DNA from: Trueperella bernardiae
Lineage (GTDB): Bacteria; Actinomycetota; Actinomycetes; Actinomycetales; Actinomycetaceae
Reading direction: 5' to 3'
Assembly (NCBI RefSeq): GCF_001469025.1
Contig: NZ_LNIZ01000005.1
Location: 1 to 64,000 of the forward strand
Length of the DNA: 64,000 nt
Shown: in pieces, positions 36,038 to 45,768 of the stretch
Position numbering within the stretch: position 1 is the stretch's first letter
Layout of the letters: the number at the start of each line of letters is the position of its first letter
Translations under genes and position numbers: made by a program
Notes under the pieces: generated by a model
What the model was told of the DNA's origin: nothing
What the model saw: the letters and a program-made list of their open reading frames with translations, nothing else
Databases searched by the model: none

Positions 36038-37801
36038 CTATTCCTGGGCGAGTGACCACTCGTAGTCGGGCATCTGGGCAGCGAGCTCGGCGTGGGTTCC
36101 GCGCGCGACGACGCCGACCTGGCCGCTCTCGCTACCATCGCCCCCGACGCGTCCGAGCATGATGACCTCGTCCGCGGCGTCGAGTGGGGTGAGGCGGTGG
36201 GTGACGAGCACGACGCCGCGGCGCGCGTTGCGTACGGCGAGCAGGTCGCGGATGAGCTCGTCGGCGGTGGCGGGGTCGAGGTGTTCGCCGGGTTCGTCGA
36301 GGAGCATGAAGGTGGCCGAGCCGGCGAGTGCGCGGGCGAGGAGGAGGCGGCGGCGCTCGCCGCCGGAGATGGACGTGGCGTTGGAGCCGAGCAAGGTGTC
36401 GACGCCGTCCGGCAACTGGGCGAGCCACTCGGCCAGGCCTGCCTGGGCCAGCAGATTCTCGGCTTCGTCGGGAGTGACGCTCGCGCGGGCCACGCGCAGG
36501 TTTTCGAGCACGGAGGTTTCGAAGATGTGGGCGTCCTCGGCGGTTAGCGACAGCTGGGCGGAGATCTCGGTGCGGTCGATGCGCCAGGCGTCGCGCCCGG
36601 AAAGTGTGACCGCGCCGCCCTGCGGGGCGAGCATGCCGGCTAGCGTGTAGAGGAGCGTGGACTTGCCGATCCCGGAGGGGCCGACGATCGCGATGGTCTT
36701 GCCCGGGGTGAGCTCGAGATCGATCGGCCCGGCGATGGTGGGCCCGCCTGGCCAGCCGATGCGCAGGCCGCGGGCGATGAGCCCCGAGCCGTCGCCTGGC
36801 CGCTCGTCGGGTTCGGGCTTGGCGTGGGATTCGGCGGCGTCCAGCAGGTCGACGATCCGTTTCGCCGCCGACGCCGATCGCACCAGTTGTGTGGCGGCAT
36901 CCCCAAGCCGGGCGGTCGCCTCGAAGGCGGACAGCGGCACGAGCGTGCAGACCACCAGCTCGATTCCGGTCAGGTCGCCGGCCGCCATCTGGAACGTGCC
37001 GACGAGGAGGGCGGCGACGACTGCGAGGCCCATGGCGAGCGTGTCGAGCGCATGGGAGAGGGCTGCTGGGCGGGCAGAGGAGTCGCGGTGGGAGGCGATG
37101 CGAGCCTCAGTTTGGGCCAGCTGTTCCTCCATCTGGGCCATGCGCCCGGAAATGCGCAGGTCGGAGGCCGATTCGAGCATGGTGAGAGCCTGGGCGTTGA
37201 GCTCGGCGCGGTGGCGGATCTGCGCCTCCTGGTCCGCGCGGGCGCCGCGGGCCGCAATCGAGGGGGCCACAACGCCGGAGAGCAGCAGGCAGGCGAGCAG
37301 GACGAGCGCGATGAGCGGGGAGAGGAAGCCGACAATCGCCAATGACAGCACGGAGACGACGATCGCCACCGCCGCCGGCAGCATCGACTTGATGACCACG
37401 TTGCCGATCTCGTCCACGTCCGCACCCGTGCGGGCCAGCAGGTCGCCGCGCTTGACGGAGGTGACCACGTCGGTGGTCGAGCCTGCCATCGTCGAATACA
37501 CGCGCGAGCGCAGGTTCGCCATGCCGTAGAGGGCCACCCAGTGGGAGGCGATGCGCTCGAGGTAGCGGAAGATCGCCTTGCCCACGCCGAACAGGCGTAC
37601 GGCCGTAGACGCCACCGACAGGTCGAGCACCGGGGGCAGTTCGGCCGCGCGGGCGATGAGCCACGCCGACGTGGCGCCAAGCGACACGCCCGAGCCGATC
37701 GCGCCTGACCCCGCGGCAACGGACCATGCGAAGGTCTTCTTGTTGTAGTCGAGCATGCCGATCGCGCGGCGAAGCGCCTTGCGCTCATCCCTATCGATCA
37801 T
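36038..37801 (-). CDS. cydC: Cytochrome bd assembly ABC transporter CydC
   Basis: The 587-residue half-transporter has six membrane helices in residues 15-290 and a C-terminal ATPase domain with Walker A GPSGIGKST, signature SISGGERRR and Walker B ATFMLLDEPG. With CydD it exports thiols (cysteine/glutathione-type reductant) needed for assembly of cytochrome bd. The ATG at 37801 overlaps the cydD stop by 11 nt; a longer frame to 37879 starts inside cydD and is not supported. Confidence 0.93.
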   Translation of the reverse strand: MIDRDERKALRRAIGMLDYNKKTFAWSVAAGSGAIGSGVSLGATSAWLIARAAELPPVLDLSVASTAVRLFGVGKAIFRYLERIASHWVALYGMANLRSRVYSTMAGSTTDVVTSVKRGDLLARTGADVDEIGNVVIKSMLPAAVAIVVSVLSLAIVGFLSPLIALVLLACLLLSGVVAPSIAARGARADQEAQIRHRAELNAQALTMLESASDLRISGRMAQMEEQLAQTEARIASHRDSSARPAALSHALDTLAMGLAVVAALLVGTFQMAAGDLTGIELVVCTLVPLSAFEATARLGDAATQLVRSASAAKRIVDLLDAAESHAKPEPDERPGDGSGLIARGLRIGWPGGPTIAGPIDLELTPGKTIAIVGPSGIGKSTLLYTLAGMLAPQGGAVTLSGRDAWRIDRTEISAQLSLTAEDAHIFETSVLENLRVARASVTPDEAENLLAQAGLAEWLAQLPDGVDTLLGSNATSISGGERRRLLLARALAGSATFMLLDEPGEHLDPATADELIRDLLAVRNARRGVVLVTHRLTPLDAADEVIMLGRVGGDGSESGQVGVVARGTHAELAAQMPDYEWSLAQE

Positions 37802-39638
37802 CGCTGGCCTCCTTCTGCGGCGTTCGCGGGGTGCTGTCCGACCCCGCGGCGGTGGAGCCCGCGCCGGGCGCGCCGGCATTCGTGCGGTGGCCGGAGGGAT
37901 CGGCGTCGCGCCAATGGCGCGGGATGGCGTAGTCGGCTCGTTGAGCTCGGACGTACGCGGCGTACTCGGCCGACTCGCGCAGGGCGGCGGACTCGCGGAC
38001 TTCGGCGCTGATGTCGCGCGTGGAGGCGACGACGTCGATCACGTGGTCGGCCAGCTCGGTGATGGCCTGGCGGTGGGCGATGACAATAACGGTGTGCCCG
38101 GCGGCCTTGAGGGAGGTGACGACGTTTGAGACGTATTCCTCGCTCATCGCGTCGAGGTGGGCGGAGGGCTCGTCGAGAATGATGATCTTGCGCGAGGAGG
38201 TCAGCGCCCGGGTGAGGGCCAGGCGCTGGCGCTGGCCCACCGACAGGCCGGTGCCGCCGTGTCCCAGGACTGTCTGCCAGCCGCCCGAGAGTGTGGCGAC
38301 GACGTCGTCGAAACCGGTAAGCGTTGCGGCCTCGGTGGCGATCCCGCCCACGTTCTCAGCCACGGTGCCGGGCACGATGACGGGACGCTGGGGCACCCAG
38401 GAGATGTGGGCCCACCAGGCTTCGCGGTCGATGTCGGAAAGCGGCGTGCCACCCACGGTGACACGGCCGGCGTCGGGAGAAAGCAGGCCGAGAAGGACGT
38501 TCACGGCCGTCGTCTTACCCGAACCTGAGGGACCGCGCAGCACCGTGATCTCGCCGGGCTGGATCGTGCAGCTGAGCTCTGCCGGCGCCACGGTGGCGCG
38601 GCCGGGGGCGAAGACGGAGACGCCCTCGAAGCGGATCTCGGCCCTCTCGAGGTCGGGCACAGGCGCGGTGCCGGCGTGCTCAGAAAGCGGCAGGTCGAGG
38701 ATCGTGAACGCGCCTTCGGCAGCGGTCACGCCGTTGGCCGAGGCGTGGAACTGGGTGCCCACCTCACGTAGGGGCTTGAGGATCTCCGGGGTGAGCATGA
38801 TCGCGATGAGGCCAATCTGGAGCGGCACCGAGCCGTCTACCATCCGCAGGCCGATGTTGACGGCCACGAGCGCGGTGGTGAGCGTGGTGAGGAACTCGAG
38901 GGCGGCGCCGGAGAGGAAGGCCACGTACAGGGTCTGCATCGTCTTTTCAGCGAAGCGGTTGCCGAGCGACTTCACGCGCTTTTCCGGCCCGTGCTCGCGG
39001 CCGAGGCCCTTGATTGTGGCCAAGCCAGCGAGGAGGTCGAGCAGCTGGGAGGACAGGTCCTGCATGGCGGCCAGGCGCTCGTTCGAATAGCGCGAGGTCA
39101 TCTTGCCGATGAGGATCATGAAGACCGGCACCAGCGGAATGCAAAAGACCACGAAGAGGGCCGAGATCCAGTCGAAGTAGAACAGGAGGACAATGAGCGC
39201 CGGCATGGCCGTGACTGACAGAAAGAGCTGGGGGAGGAACTGGACGAAGTAGGCCTCCAGGTCGTCCAGGCCGCGCGTGACCAGCGTGACCGTGTCTGTG
39301 GTGTTGCCGCTGAGCCACCTGTCCCCAAGGGAGGCCGCCTTACGTAGCACCTTCCCACGCAGGTCCGCGATCACGTTCACGGCCGAGCGGTGCCCGTACG
39401 CGTCACGCACGTACGCCAGCGCGAAGCGCGCCACGACGACGACGCCGAGCCACGCCACCCGCCCCAGCACGCCGGCGGGGGTAGCCGTCCCGTAGAACAC
39501 GGGGGAGACGGCGTAGGCGATGAGCACGATCTGGGCCGCGATGAGGGCCGCGTCGATCACGCCGAGGGCCACGAGGAAGGCGATGTACCTCTTGGTCTGG
39601 CCGGCGTAGGTGAGCAGGCGTGGGTCGAGTGGTTTCAC
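37791..39638 (-). CDS. cydD: Cytochrome bd assembly ABC transporter CydD
   Basis: The 615-residue half-transporter has an N-terminal membrane domain and an ATPase domain with Walker A GPSGSGKTT, signature LSVGQRQRL and Walker B KIIILDEPSAHLD. It heterodimerises with CydC. GGAGG lies 4 nt before the GTG start. A Pro/Ser/Thr-rich tail of about 40 residues follows the ATPase domain. A strong hairpin separates it from cydB, so cydDC may have partly independent expression. Confidence 0.93.
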   Translation of the reverse strand: MKPLDPRLLTYAGQTKRYIAFLVALGVIDAALIAAQIVLIAYAVSPVFYGTATPAGVLGRVAWLGVVVVARFALAYVRDAYGHRSAVNVIADLRGKVLRKAASLGDRWLSGNTTDTVTLVTRGLDDLEAYFVQFLPQLFLSVTAMPALIVLLFYFDWISALFVVFCIPLVPVFMILIGKMTSRYSNERLAAMQDLSSQLLDLLAGLATIKGLGREHGPEKRVKSLGNRFAEKTMQTLYVAFLSGAALEFLTTLTTALVAVNIGLRMVDGSVPLQIGLIAIMLTPEILKPLREVGTQFHASANGVTAAEGAFTILDLPLSEHAGTAPVPDLERAEIRFEGVSVFAPGRATVAPAELSCTIQPGEITVLRGPSGSGKTTAVNVLLGLLSPDAGRVTVGGTPLSDIDREAWWAHISWVPQRPVIVPGTVAENVGGIATEAATLTGFDDVVATLSGGWQTVLGHGGTGLSVGQRQRLALTRALTSSRKIIILDEPSAHLDAMSEEYVSNVVTSLKAAGHTVIVIAHRQAITELADHVIDVVASTRDISAEVRESAALRESAEYAAYVRAQRADYAIPRHWRDADPSGHRTNAGAPGAGSTAAGSDSTPRTPQKEASDDR

Positions 39639-39740
39639 GGAACCTCCATTTCAGATCAAGTCTAGATTCTGTGCCGGGCTAATGCGAAAGCTGGTGCGCG
39701 CCTGGCGTTGCGGTGAAGGTGGGCCGGGCGGGTGCAGATA

Positions 39741-39779
39741 CGGCGAGGGGGCGTGCGATCATCGCACGCCCCCTCGCCG
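39741..39779 (-). terminator. 19-bp perfect hairpin between cydB and cydD
   Basis: Arms 39741-39759 and 39761-39779 are perfect reverse complements around a single base; the real loop would use a few of the innermost bases. There is no U-tract. It lies 8 bp after the cydB stop. Confidence 0.65.
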
Positions 39780-39787
39780 GTGGCAGC

Positions 39788-40921
39788 TTAGGCGTTGGCG
39801 AAAGCACGCACCTTCTTCGGGTCAAGACCCGCGGGCTCGTCGGAGATGTGCTCCACTCCGAGGCGGCCTGCGAAGGACTTGTACGACCAGGCGGTGTAGC
39901 CCAGCACGATCGGGACGAACACAATCGCCGCGATGAGCATGACCGTCTGAGTGGGCGAGGTGGCCGAGGCCTGGACCAGGGTCAGGTCATAGGCCGGGTC
40001 AACCGAGGACTTCAGCGCGTTGGCACCGAAGGTGGAGAACACCCACACCACCGCGAAGGCCAGGCCGGCGAAGGAGAAGAGGAACGCCTGGACGTCCTTG
40101 CCCTTCTGGATCACCAGCGTGGAGGCGATGAGCGCAACTGCGGCCAGCACCAGCGGGATGAAGCCCCATGCCTGCCCGCGGTAGGCGAACTGGCCCCAGA
40201 CCGCCCAGATGGCTGTCAGGCCCGTGGAGGCCAGCGACAGCTTCTTGGCCAGCGCGATCGCGCGCTCGGAGAAGTCACCCTTGGTCTTGATTGCCAGCCA
40301 CAGCGCGCCGTGCGTGAGGAAGAGCAGAACGAAGACCACGCCACCCACCAGGGTGAAGGGGGTGAACAGGGAGACGAATCCGCCGGTGAGGAAGTGGCGG
40401 TCGCCAGCGGCGAGGGCGGCGTCGATCGCGGCCGGATCGGCCGGGACGAACTGGCCACCGAGCTCGGTGTAGTGGCCCACCTGGATCTTCGTGCCCTGCA
40501 CGAGGTTGGCGAAGGCCACGCCCCAGATCAGGGTGACCACCCAGGCCACGCCCAGGTGGAGGTTATCCCACAGGTTGCGCCAGGAATCGGAGCTGATCTT
40601 CCCGCGCCACTCGATGGCCGAGATGCGGATGATGAGGCAGATGAGGATGGCCACGAGGGCCAGGTACATGCCGGAGAACATCGTGGCGTACCACTCGGGG
40701 AACGCGGCGAAGGTGGCGCCGCCGGCGGTGAGAAGAAAGACCTCGTTGCCGTCCCAGTGGGGGCCGATGGTGTTGAGGGCGAGGCGGCGCTCCTTTTCGT
40801 TGCGGGGCAGGATCTTCAAAAGCATGCCCGTGCCGAAGCCGAAGCCTTCGAGCGTGAGGTAGCCGATCCAGAGAACCGCGAGGAGTGCGAACCAGATAAT
40901 CTGCAGTGCTGAAAGTTCCAC
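39788..40921 (-). CDS. cydB: Cytochrome bd quinol oxidase subunit II
   Basis: The 377-residue protein has about nine membrane helices and CydB landmarks such as LEGFGFGTGMLL and GPHWDGNEVFLL near the N-terminus. It supports heme binding by CydA and completes the oxidase. AGGAGG precedes the GTG start, which lies 9 nt after cydA. Confidence 0.95.
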   Translation of the reverse strand: MELSALQIIWFALLAVLWIGYLTLEGFGFGTGMLLKILPRNEKERRLALNTIGPHWDGNEVFLLTAGGATFAAFPEWYATMFSGMYLALVAILICLIIRISAIEWRGKISSDSWRNLWDNLHLGVAWVVTLIWGVAFANLVQGTKIQVGHYTELGGQFVPADPAAIDAALAAGDRHFLTGGFVSLFTPFTLVGGVVFVLLFLTHGALWLAIKTKGDFSERAIALAKKLSLASTGLTAIWAVWGQFAYRGQAWGFIPLVLAAVALIASTLVIQKGKDVQAFLFSFAGLAFAVVWVFSTFGANALKSSVDPAYDLTLVQASATSPTQTVMLIAAIVFVPIVLGYTAWSYKSFAGRLGVEHISDEPAGLDPKKVRAFANA

Positions 40922-40930
40922 AGTTCCTCC

Positions 40931-42442
40931 TTAGTAAGCGAAGCTGAGCTTCGTGTCCTCGGTGACGCCCGTGGTGTGGGCCTGCTCGAGGAGAAGCTTG
41001 TCCGCCGGGTTGATGCCCTCGCGAACGTAACGGACGATGAGCTTGTACCACACCACGCCGAGCACGGCGTAGAGCAGCGTGAAGATGATCAGCGACGCCA
41101 GGACCTCGCCAGACAGGACGTTCTGTGACACGCCGTCCTGCGTGAGCAGGTGCATCATCTCCGACGGGGCGAGGTTGCCTTCGCGCTCGAAGTTGGGGTA
41201 GACCACCCACGGCTGACGGCCCATCTCGGTGAGCAGCCAGCCGAACGTGGAGGCGAGATAGGGCAGCGGGATCGTCCACACGAACAGCTTCGCGATCGCT
41301 GGGCTGGTGATCATCTTGTCCTTACGCAGGAGGAACAGGCCCAGGAGCGACAAGCCGAAGGAGGCAAATCCGAGGCCCATCATCGCGCGGAAGGAGTAGA
41401 AGGAGACGAACTCGTTCGGGATGTAGTTCACGTCCGTGCCGTAGATATCTCCAAAGGCCTCGGTGAAGGTCTGCTGGATCTCATCCGTGCCGATCAGCGT
41501 GGATTCGGGGCCGGAGAAGTGGTTGGTAACCATGAAGGACTCAAGGCCGGGAAGGATCGGCAGGGAGATGATCGTGTCCTCGTTCGCCTCGGTGCCGAGC
41601 ATGGCGAGCGCCAGGTCGTGCTGTTCGCCCGTCTCGTAGATGCCCATGGCGGCGATCATCTTGGTGGGCTGGACCTCGTAGATGTGCTGGCCCATGAAGT
41701 GGCCAGAGCCGATCGCGAGGATGCCGGCAAGCGCCAAGGTCTTGAGGCCGAACTGAGCGGCCGGCTTCCAGAACTCGCGGGCCTCGACCTCGTTGTTGGT
41801 GCGCAGCGCGCGCACGATCCACCAGATCGACACGCCCGAGATCATCGCGCCGGCCACCATGAGGGAAGCGGAGATCGTGTGCAAGAGCGCGTAGAGCGTG
41901 GTGGGGGAGAAGATTACTTCGAGGAAGCCCGACATGCCGTCAAGTTCGGCGCGTCCGGTTTCCGGGTTGAACACGGCGCCCGTGGGGTTCTGCATGAAGG
42001 AGTTCGCCGCGAGGATGAAGAACGCGGAGATGTTCGTGCCAAGTGCCACCATCCAGATGGCCACCGTGTGTGCCTTGGGGGAGATGCGGCCGCGGCCGAA
42101 GATCCACACGCCGAGGAAGACGGACTCCAGGAAGAAGGCCAGCAGGGCCTCGAACGCGAGCGGCGCGCCGAAGATGTCACCCACGTAGCGCGAGTACTCC
42201 GACCAGGTCAGTCCGAACTGGAACTCCTGGACGATGCCCGTGGCTACGCCGAGCGCGAAGTTAATAAGGAGGAGCTTGCCGAAGAATTCGGACATGCGCA
42301 GGTACTTCGTGTCACCGCTGCGCAGCCACCTGGTCTGCATGATTGCCACGAGTGGCGAGAGCCCGATCGTGAGAGGTACCAGGATGAAGTGGTACACGGT
42401 CGTGATCGCGAACTGCCACCGTGAAAGGTCTAAGACATCCAC
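40931..42442 (-). CDS. cydA: Cytochrome bd quinol oxidase subunit I
   Basis: The 503-residue protein has heme ligands His18 (VYHFILVPL), His188 (LLHTISAS) and Met407 (EMGRQPW), matching His19, His186 and Met393 of E. coli. It oxidises quinol and reduces O2 with high affinity. In the Q-loop, Lys261 is kept but the residue matching E. coli Glu257 is Met266; Glu270 is nearby. The GTG at 42442 has AAAGG 8 nt upstream and fits the family N-terminus; a longer frame extends to 42697. A DosR-type box lies 187 bp upstream. Confidence 0.95.
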   Translation of the reverse strand: MDVLDLSRWQFAITTVYHFILVPLTIGLSPLVAIMQTRWLRSGDTKYLRMSEFFGKLLLINFALGVATGIVQEFQFGLTWSEYSRYVGDIFGAPLAFEALLAFFLESVFLGVWIFGRGRISPKAHTVAIWMVALGTNISAFFILAANSFMQNPTGAVFNPETGRAELDGMSGFLEVIFSPTTLYALLHTISASLMVAGAMISGVSIWWIVRALRTNNEVEAREFWKPAAQFGLKTLALAGILAIGSGHFMGQHIYEVQPTKMIAAMGIYETGEQHDLALAMLGTEANEDTIISLPILPGLESFMVTNHFSGPESTLIGTDEIQQTFTEAFGDIYGTDVNYIPNEFVSFYSFRAMMGLGFASFGLSLLGLFLLRKDKMITSPAIAKLFVWTIPLPYLASTFGWLLTEMGRQPWVVYPNFEREGNLAPSEMMHLLTQDGVSQNVLSGEVLASLIIFTLLYAVLGVVWYKLIVRYVREGINPADKLLLEQAHTTGVTEDTKLSFAY

Positions 42443-42865
42443 CGAAGTCGCCTTTCTTTGCCGGGCCGTGCTAGCCCTGTGTGTTCGATGCTGTGGGCGA
42501 ACATCGCTGCAGGCCCACGCGTGTTCCCTGAGTTTATCGCACACCTCCACACAAATGCGTCGCAAACTCGGAATGGATCCAAAGTGCTTGGCGAAATCGC
42601 TTGTGCCGCTTGCGGACGGGCCTTTCGCCTTAGGACGTTCGTCCCGAACCGTCGTCGTTGGACGCTCACCAGATCGCAGCTCAGCACAAGCGCACAAGAA
42701 ATGTGTAACAATAGGAGCGGATCGGGTGTGTATCCACCCGAAGAGCGAGCTTCGTGCGCCGCAGTTGCGTGCAGCCGGGCGAGCTCGTCAGATAAGCTTC
42801 CGCGGCCCTCGCCGCGACCAGACTCCATAAGGCGTGGATGCACACGGCCTTGCTAGGAGATACCT
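42443..42865. promoter_or_regulatory. Divergent cydA / rne regulatory region with DosR-type box
   Basis: CTTAGGAC-GTTC-GTCCCGAA (42629-42648; TTCGGGAC-GAAC-GTCCTAAG on the other strand) matches the DosR consensus in one half-site fully and the other in five of eight positions, with the correct spacer. TAAACT (complement of 42531-42536) is a possible cydA -10, and TAACAA (42706-42711) a possible rne -10. No gene is credible here. Confidence 0.55.
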
Positions 42866-45265
42866 ATGGCAGACGATGCCAACGAACGCGCAAACGTTGC
42901 GCCCATGACCACCCTCCTTTTCCAGGAGCCCGACATGACCCGGGCCGTCCGTTCTCGCCGCCGCCGCGACGACGACGCCGAAGCACCGGCCGCGCATTCG
43001 GGCGCGGAGGCGAACTCGGACAGCTCAGAGGAGTCCACGAAGAGCCGCAGCCGGCGTGGCCGCCGCGGCGGGCGCAAGTCGGCGGACGAGGCGCAGGCTG
43101 GCAACGAGTCGGCTGAGAAGTCGGCCGAGAAGTCGCAGGAGACGGGCGAGGAGGCGCCGCCGAAGCGCTCGCGCCGCCAGAAGTCCGACGGCAACGCCAA
43201 GGCCAACCAGCGAAGCGCCAAGGATAAGGACAAGGACGAGGCCGAGCAGCCCAAGGAGGCCGCCGCCGAATCTGACGCTGAGGATGCCGAGGAGGAGTCG
43301 GAGTCGTCGACAACCGTGCGCCGGCGCCGTCGTCGGCGCAGCACCGAGGAGGCCGACGACGGGGTGACCGCCCCGAAGGGTTCTACCCGCCTGGAGGCGA
43401 AGAAGCGCCGCCGGAAGGAGGGGCGCCGGGCAGGGCGTCGTCGGACGTCGATCTCGGAGTCGGAGTACCTGGCGCGCCGCGAGGCGGTAGACCGGACGAT
43501 GCTCGTGCGCGAGCAGGACGGCCTCAACCAGATCGCGGTGCTGGAGGACGGGGTGCTGGTCGAGCACTACGTGGCACGCCACACGCAGACCTCGATGGTC
43601 GGCAACGTCTACCTTGGCCGCGTGCAGAACGTACTGCCCTCGATGGAGGCCGCGTTCGTTGACATCGGCAAGGGCCGCAACGCCGTGCTTTATGCGGGCG
43701 AGGTCAACTGGGACGCCGTGGGTATGAACGGCAAGCCGCGCAAGATCGAGGACGCGCTTAAGAGCGGCGACACGGTGCTCGTGCAGGTCACGAAGGACCC
43801 GATCGGCCACAAGGGCGCGCGCCTGACCGGCCAGATCACGCTGGCCGGACGCCACCTCGTGCTCGTGCCGGACGGGTCGATGACCGGCATCTCACGCAAG
43901 CTGCCGGAGAAGGAGCGCACGCGCCTGAAGGACATCCTCAAGCGCGTGGTGCCCGCCGAGCACGGCGTCATCGTCCGCACGGCCGCCGAGGGCGCTACCG
44001 AGGAGCAGATCCAGAGCGACGTCGACCGGCTGGTCAAGGCCTGGGCGGACATTCAGGCCAAGTCCAAGTCCACGAAGAACGCCCCCTCCATGCTCAAGAG
44101 CGAGCCGGAGCTGGCCGTGCGCGTGGTGCGTGACATCTTTAATGAGGACTTCAAGGAGCTCAAGGTTTCGGGTGATGAGGCGTGGCAGACGATCCACGAC
44201 TACGTGGCCGAGCTGTCGCCGGAGCTGGTGGACCGCCTCGAGCACTGGACGAGTGAGAAGGACATTTTTGCAGCCTCCCGCGTGGACGAGCAGCTGTCCA
44301 AGGCATTCGACCGCAAGGTTTTCCTGCCGTCGGGCGGGTCTCTCATCATTGAGCGTACGGAGGCCATGACGGTGATCGACGTCAACACCGGAAAGTTCAC
44401 CGGCGCGGGCGGCTCGCTCGAAGAGACAGTGACGCGCAACAACCTCGAGGCCGCGGAGGAGATCGTGCGCCAGCTGCGCCTGCGTGACATCGGCGGCATC
44501 ATCGTCATCGACTTCATCGACATGGTCCTCGAAGAGAATCGCGACCTGGTGCTACGCCGCCTGGTGGAGTGCCTGGGGCGCGACCGCACCCGCCACCAGG
44601 TGGCCGAGGTGACCTCGCTCGGGCTCGTGCAGATGACCCGCAAGCGCGTGGGTCAGGGCCTCGTGGAGGCCTTTTCCACCACGTGCGAGTGCTGCGACGG
44701 GCGCGGGTACATCACCCATGAGCACCCCGTCGAGCGCGGCGAGACCGAGGCTCAGAACCCCCGGACGAACCCGCGCCGCCAGCAGCAGCCGGCCGCGCCG
44801 GTTGCCGCGGAGGAAGACCCGAAGCACGACGAGGTCCGCGCGGCACTTGCCAACATCGCGGCCGCTGCGTCGTCCAAGCACGAGTCGGAGGAGGCCCCAG
44901 CCGAACAGGCGGGGGAGTCTGAGGACAAGTCGAAGAGCTCGCGTCGCAGCTCCGGCCGACGCCGGTCGGGCGGCTCGCGTGGGAAGACGGTTGAGAAGAC
45001 GGCCGGCGAAGTGGCGGCGGCCGAGAAGTCGGGCGGCGAGAAGGCGGAGGCAGCGGCTGAGAAGCCCGCGGCCAAGGCTGCGCGGCCCGCGCGGAATGCG
45101 CCCGCAAAGACTGAGACCAAGGCTGATGCGCCGGCAGAAACCGGAGCCGAGGCCGAGCCGAAGAGGCAGAGGCGCCGCAGGGTGTCGTCGTCGGGAACGA
45201 TCACGCCGGGCTCGAACACGGCGGCGATCATGACGTTCCCCGCCAAGGGCGAGGCGGAGAAGTAG
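42866..45265 (+). CDS. rne: Ribonuclease E/G
   Basis: The 799-residue endoribonuclease has a long, charged, disordered N-terminal extension (about residues 1-205, Arg/Lys/Glu-rich), then the RNase E core. The core includes the S1 domain (GNVYLGRVQNVLPSMEAAFVDIG), the DNase I-like catalytic region with MTVIDVNTG and VIDFIDM, and the zinc-link-like CECCDGRG. A disordered Ala/Glu/Lys tail of about 180 residues follows. Both extensions are usual for actinobacterial RNase E. AGGAG lies 6 nt before the ATG. It degrades mRNA and matures rRNA. Confidence 0.93.
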   Translation: MADDANERANVAPMTTLLFQEPDMTRAVRSRRRRDDDAEAPAAHSGAEANSDSSEESTKSRSRRGRRGGRKSADEAQAGNESAEKSAEKSQETGEEAPPKRSRRQKSDGNAKANQRSAKDKDKDEAEQPKEAAAESDAEDAEEESESSTTVRRRRRRRSTEEADDGVTAPKGSTRLEAKKRRRKEGRRAGRRRTSISESEYLARREAVDRTMLVREQDGLNQIAVLEDGVLVEHYVARHTQTSMVGNVYLGRVQNVLPSMEAAFVDIGKGRNAVLYAGEVNWDAVGMNGKPRKIEDALKSGDTVLVQVTKDPIGHKGARLTGQITLAGRHLVLVPDGSMTGISRKLPEKERTRLKDILKRVVPAEHGVIVRTAAEGATEEQIQSDVDRLVKAWADIQAKSKSTKNAPSMLKSEPELAVRVVRDIFNEDFKELKVSGDEAWQTIHDYVAELSPELVDRLEHWTSEKDIFAASRVDEQLSKAFDRKVFLPSGGSLIIERTEAMTVIDVNTGKFTGAGGSLEETVTRNNLEAAEEIVRQLRLRDIGGIIVIDFIDMVLEENRDLVLRRLVECLGRDRTRHQVAEVTSLGLVQMTRKRVGQGLVEAFSTTCECCDGRGYITHEHPVERGETEAQNPRTNPRRQQQPAAPVAAEEDPKHDEVRAALANIAAAASSKHESEEAPAEQAGESEDKSKSSRRSSGRRRSGGSRGKTVEKTAGEVAAAEKSGGEKAEAAAEKPAAKAARPARNAPAKTETKADAPAETGAEAEPKRQRRRRVSSSGTITPGSNTAAIMTFPAKGEAEK

Positions 45266-45271
45266 GTTCGG

Positions 45272-45313
45272 CGGGCGCGACACGCCACGGGAATGTGGTG
45301 ATCGTCGCGCCCG
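45272..45313 (+). terminator. Terminator after rne
   Basis: A 10-bp outer stem (CGGGCGCGAC with GTCGCGCCCG) encloses a second small hairpin. There is no U-tract. Confidence 0.55.
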
Positions 45314-45319
45314 GCGGAC

Positions 45320-45348
45320 TTGTTCCGGCTTGGGCTTGCCAGTAAACT
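45320..45348 (+). promoter_or_regulatory. Promoter of rplU-rpmA
   Basis: TTGTTC (45320-45325), a 17-nt spacer and TAAACT (45343-45348) give a start near 45355 and a leader of about 70 nt before rplU. Confidence 0.6.
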
Positions 45349-45424
45349 TGTAACTCGGCGCATTGAGCGCACCAATTTTTCAAGAGCACGGAGACGTGCA
45401 CCAATCGACAGAGATGAGCTGAAC

Positions 45425-45730
45425 GTGGTTTACGCGATTGTGAAGACAGGCGGCCGCCAGGAGAAGGTGTCCGTCGGGTCCATCGTGGTTACGAACAGGA
45501 TTGACGGCGAAGCTGGCGACAAGGTCGAGCTTGAGCCGATCATGCTCGTCGACGGTGACAAGATCACCACCGCTGCCGATGGCATTTCCGCCAAGGTGAC
45601 CGCCGAAATCGTTCGTGACGAGAAGGGCCCGAAGATTTCGATCGTCAAGTACAAGAACAAGACGGGTTACCGTAAGCGTCAGGGTCACCGCCAGCCGCTG
45701 ACCCGCCTCAAGGTCCTTGAGATCGCTTAG
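45425..45730 (+). CDS. rplU: 50S ribosomal protein L21
   Basis: The 101-residue L21 begins [14 protein letters not shown] and ends with the conserved [17 protein letters not shown] block. The GTG at 45425 matches the family N-terminus; an upstream start at 45320 would add 35 unrelated residues. rpmA follows, and the pair has its own promoter. Confidence 0.97.
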   Translation: MVYAIVKTGGRQEKVSVGSIVVTNRIDGEAGDKVELEPIMLVDGDKITTAADGISAKVTAEIVRDEKGPKISIVKYKNKTGYRKRQGHRQPLTRLKVLEIA

Positions 45731-45768
45731 ATTCGGCACCAGGTACGAGCTTTTAGAAAGGTCTAGAG

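Noticed and set aside
41150-42424. 424-codon plus-strand frame opposite cydA
   Set aside because: cydA carries all heme ligands on the minus strand; the plus-strand product is a low-complexity shadow.
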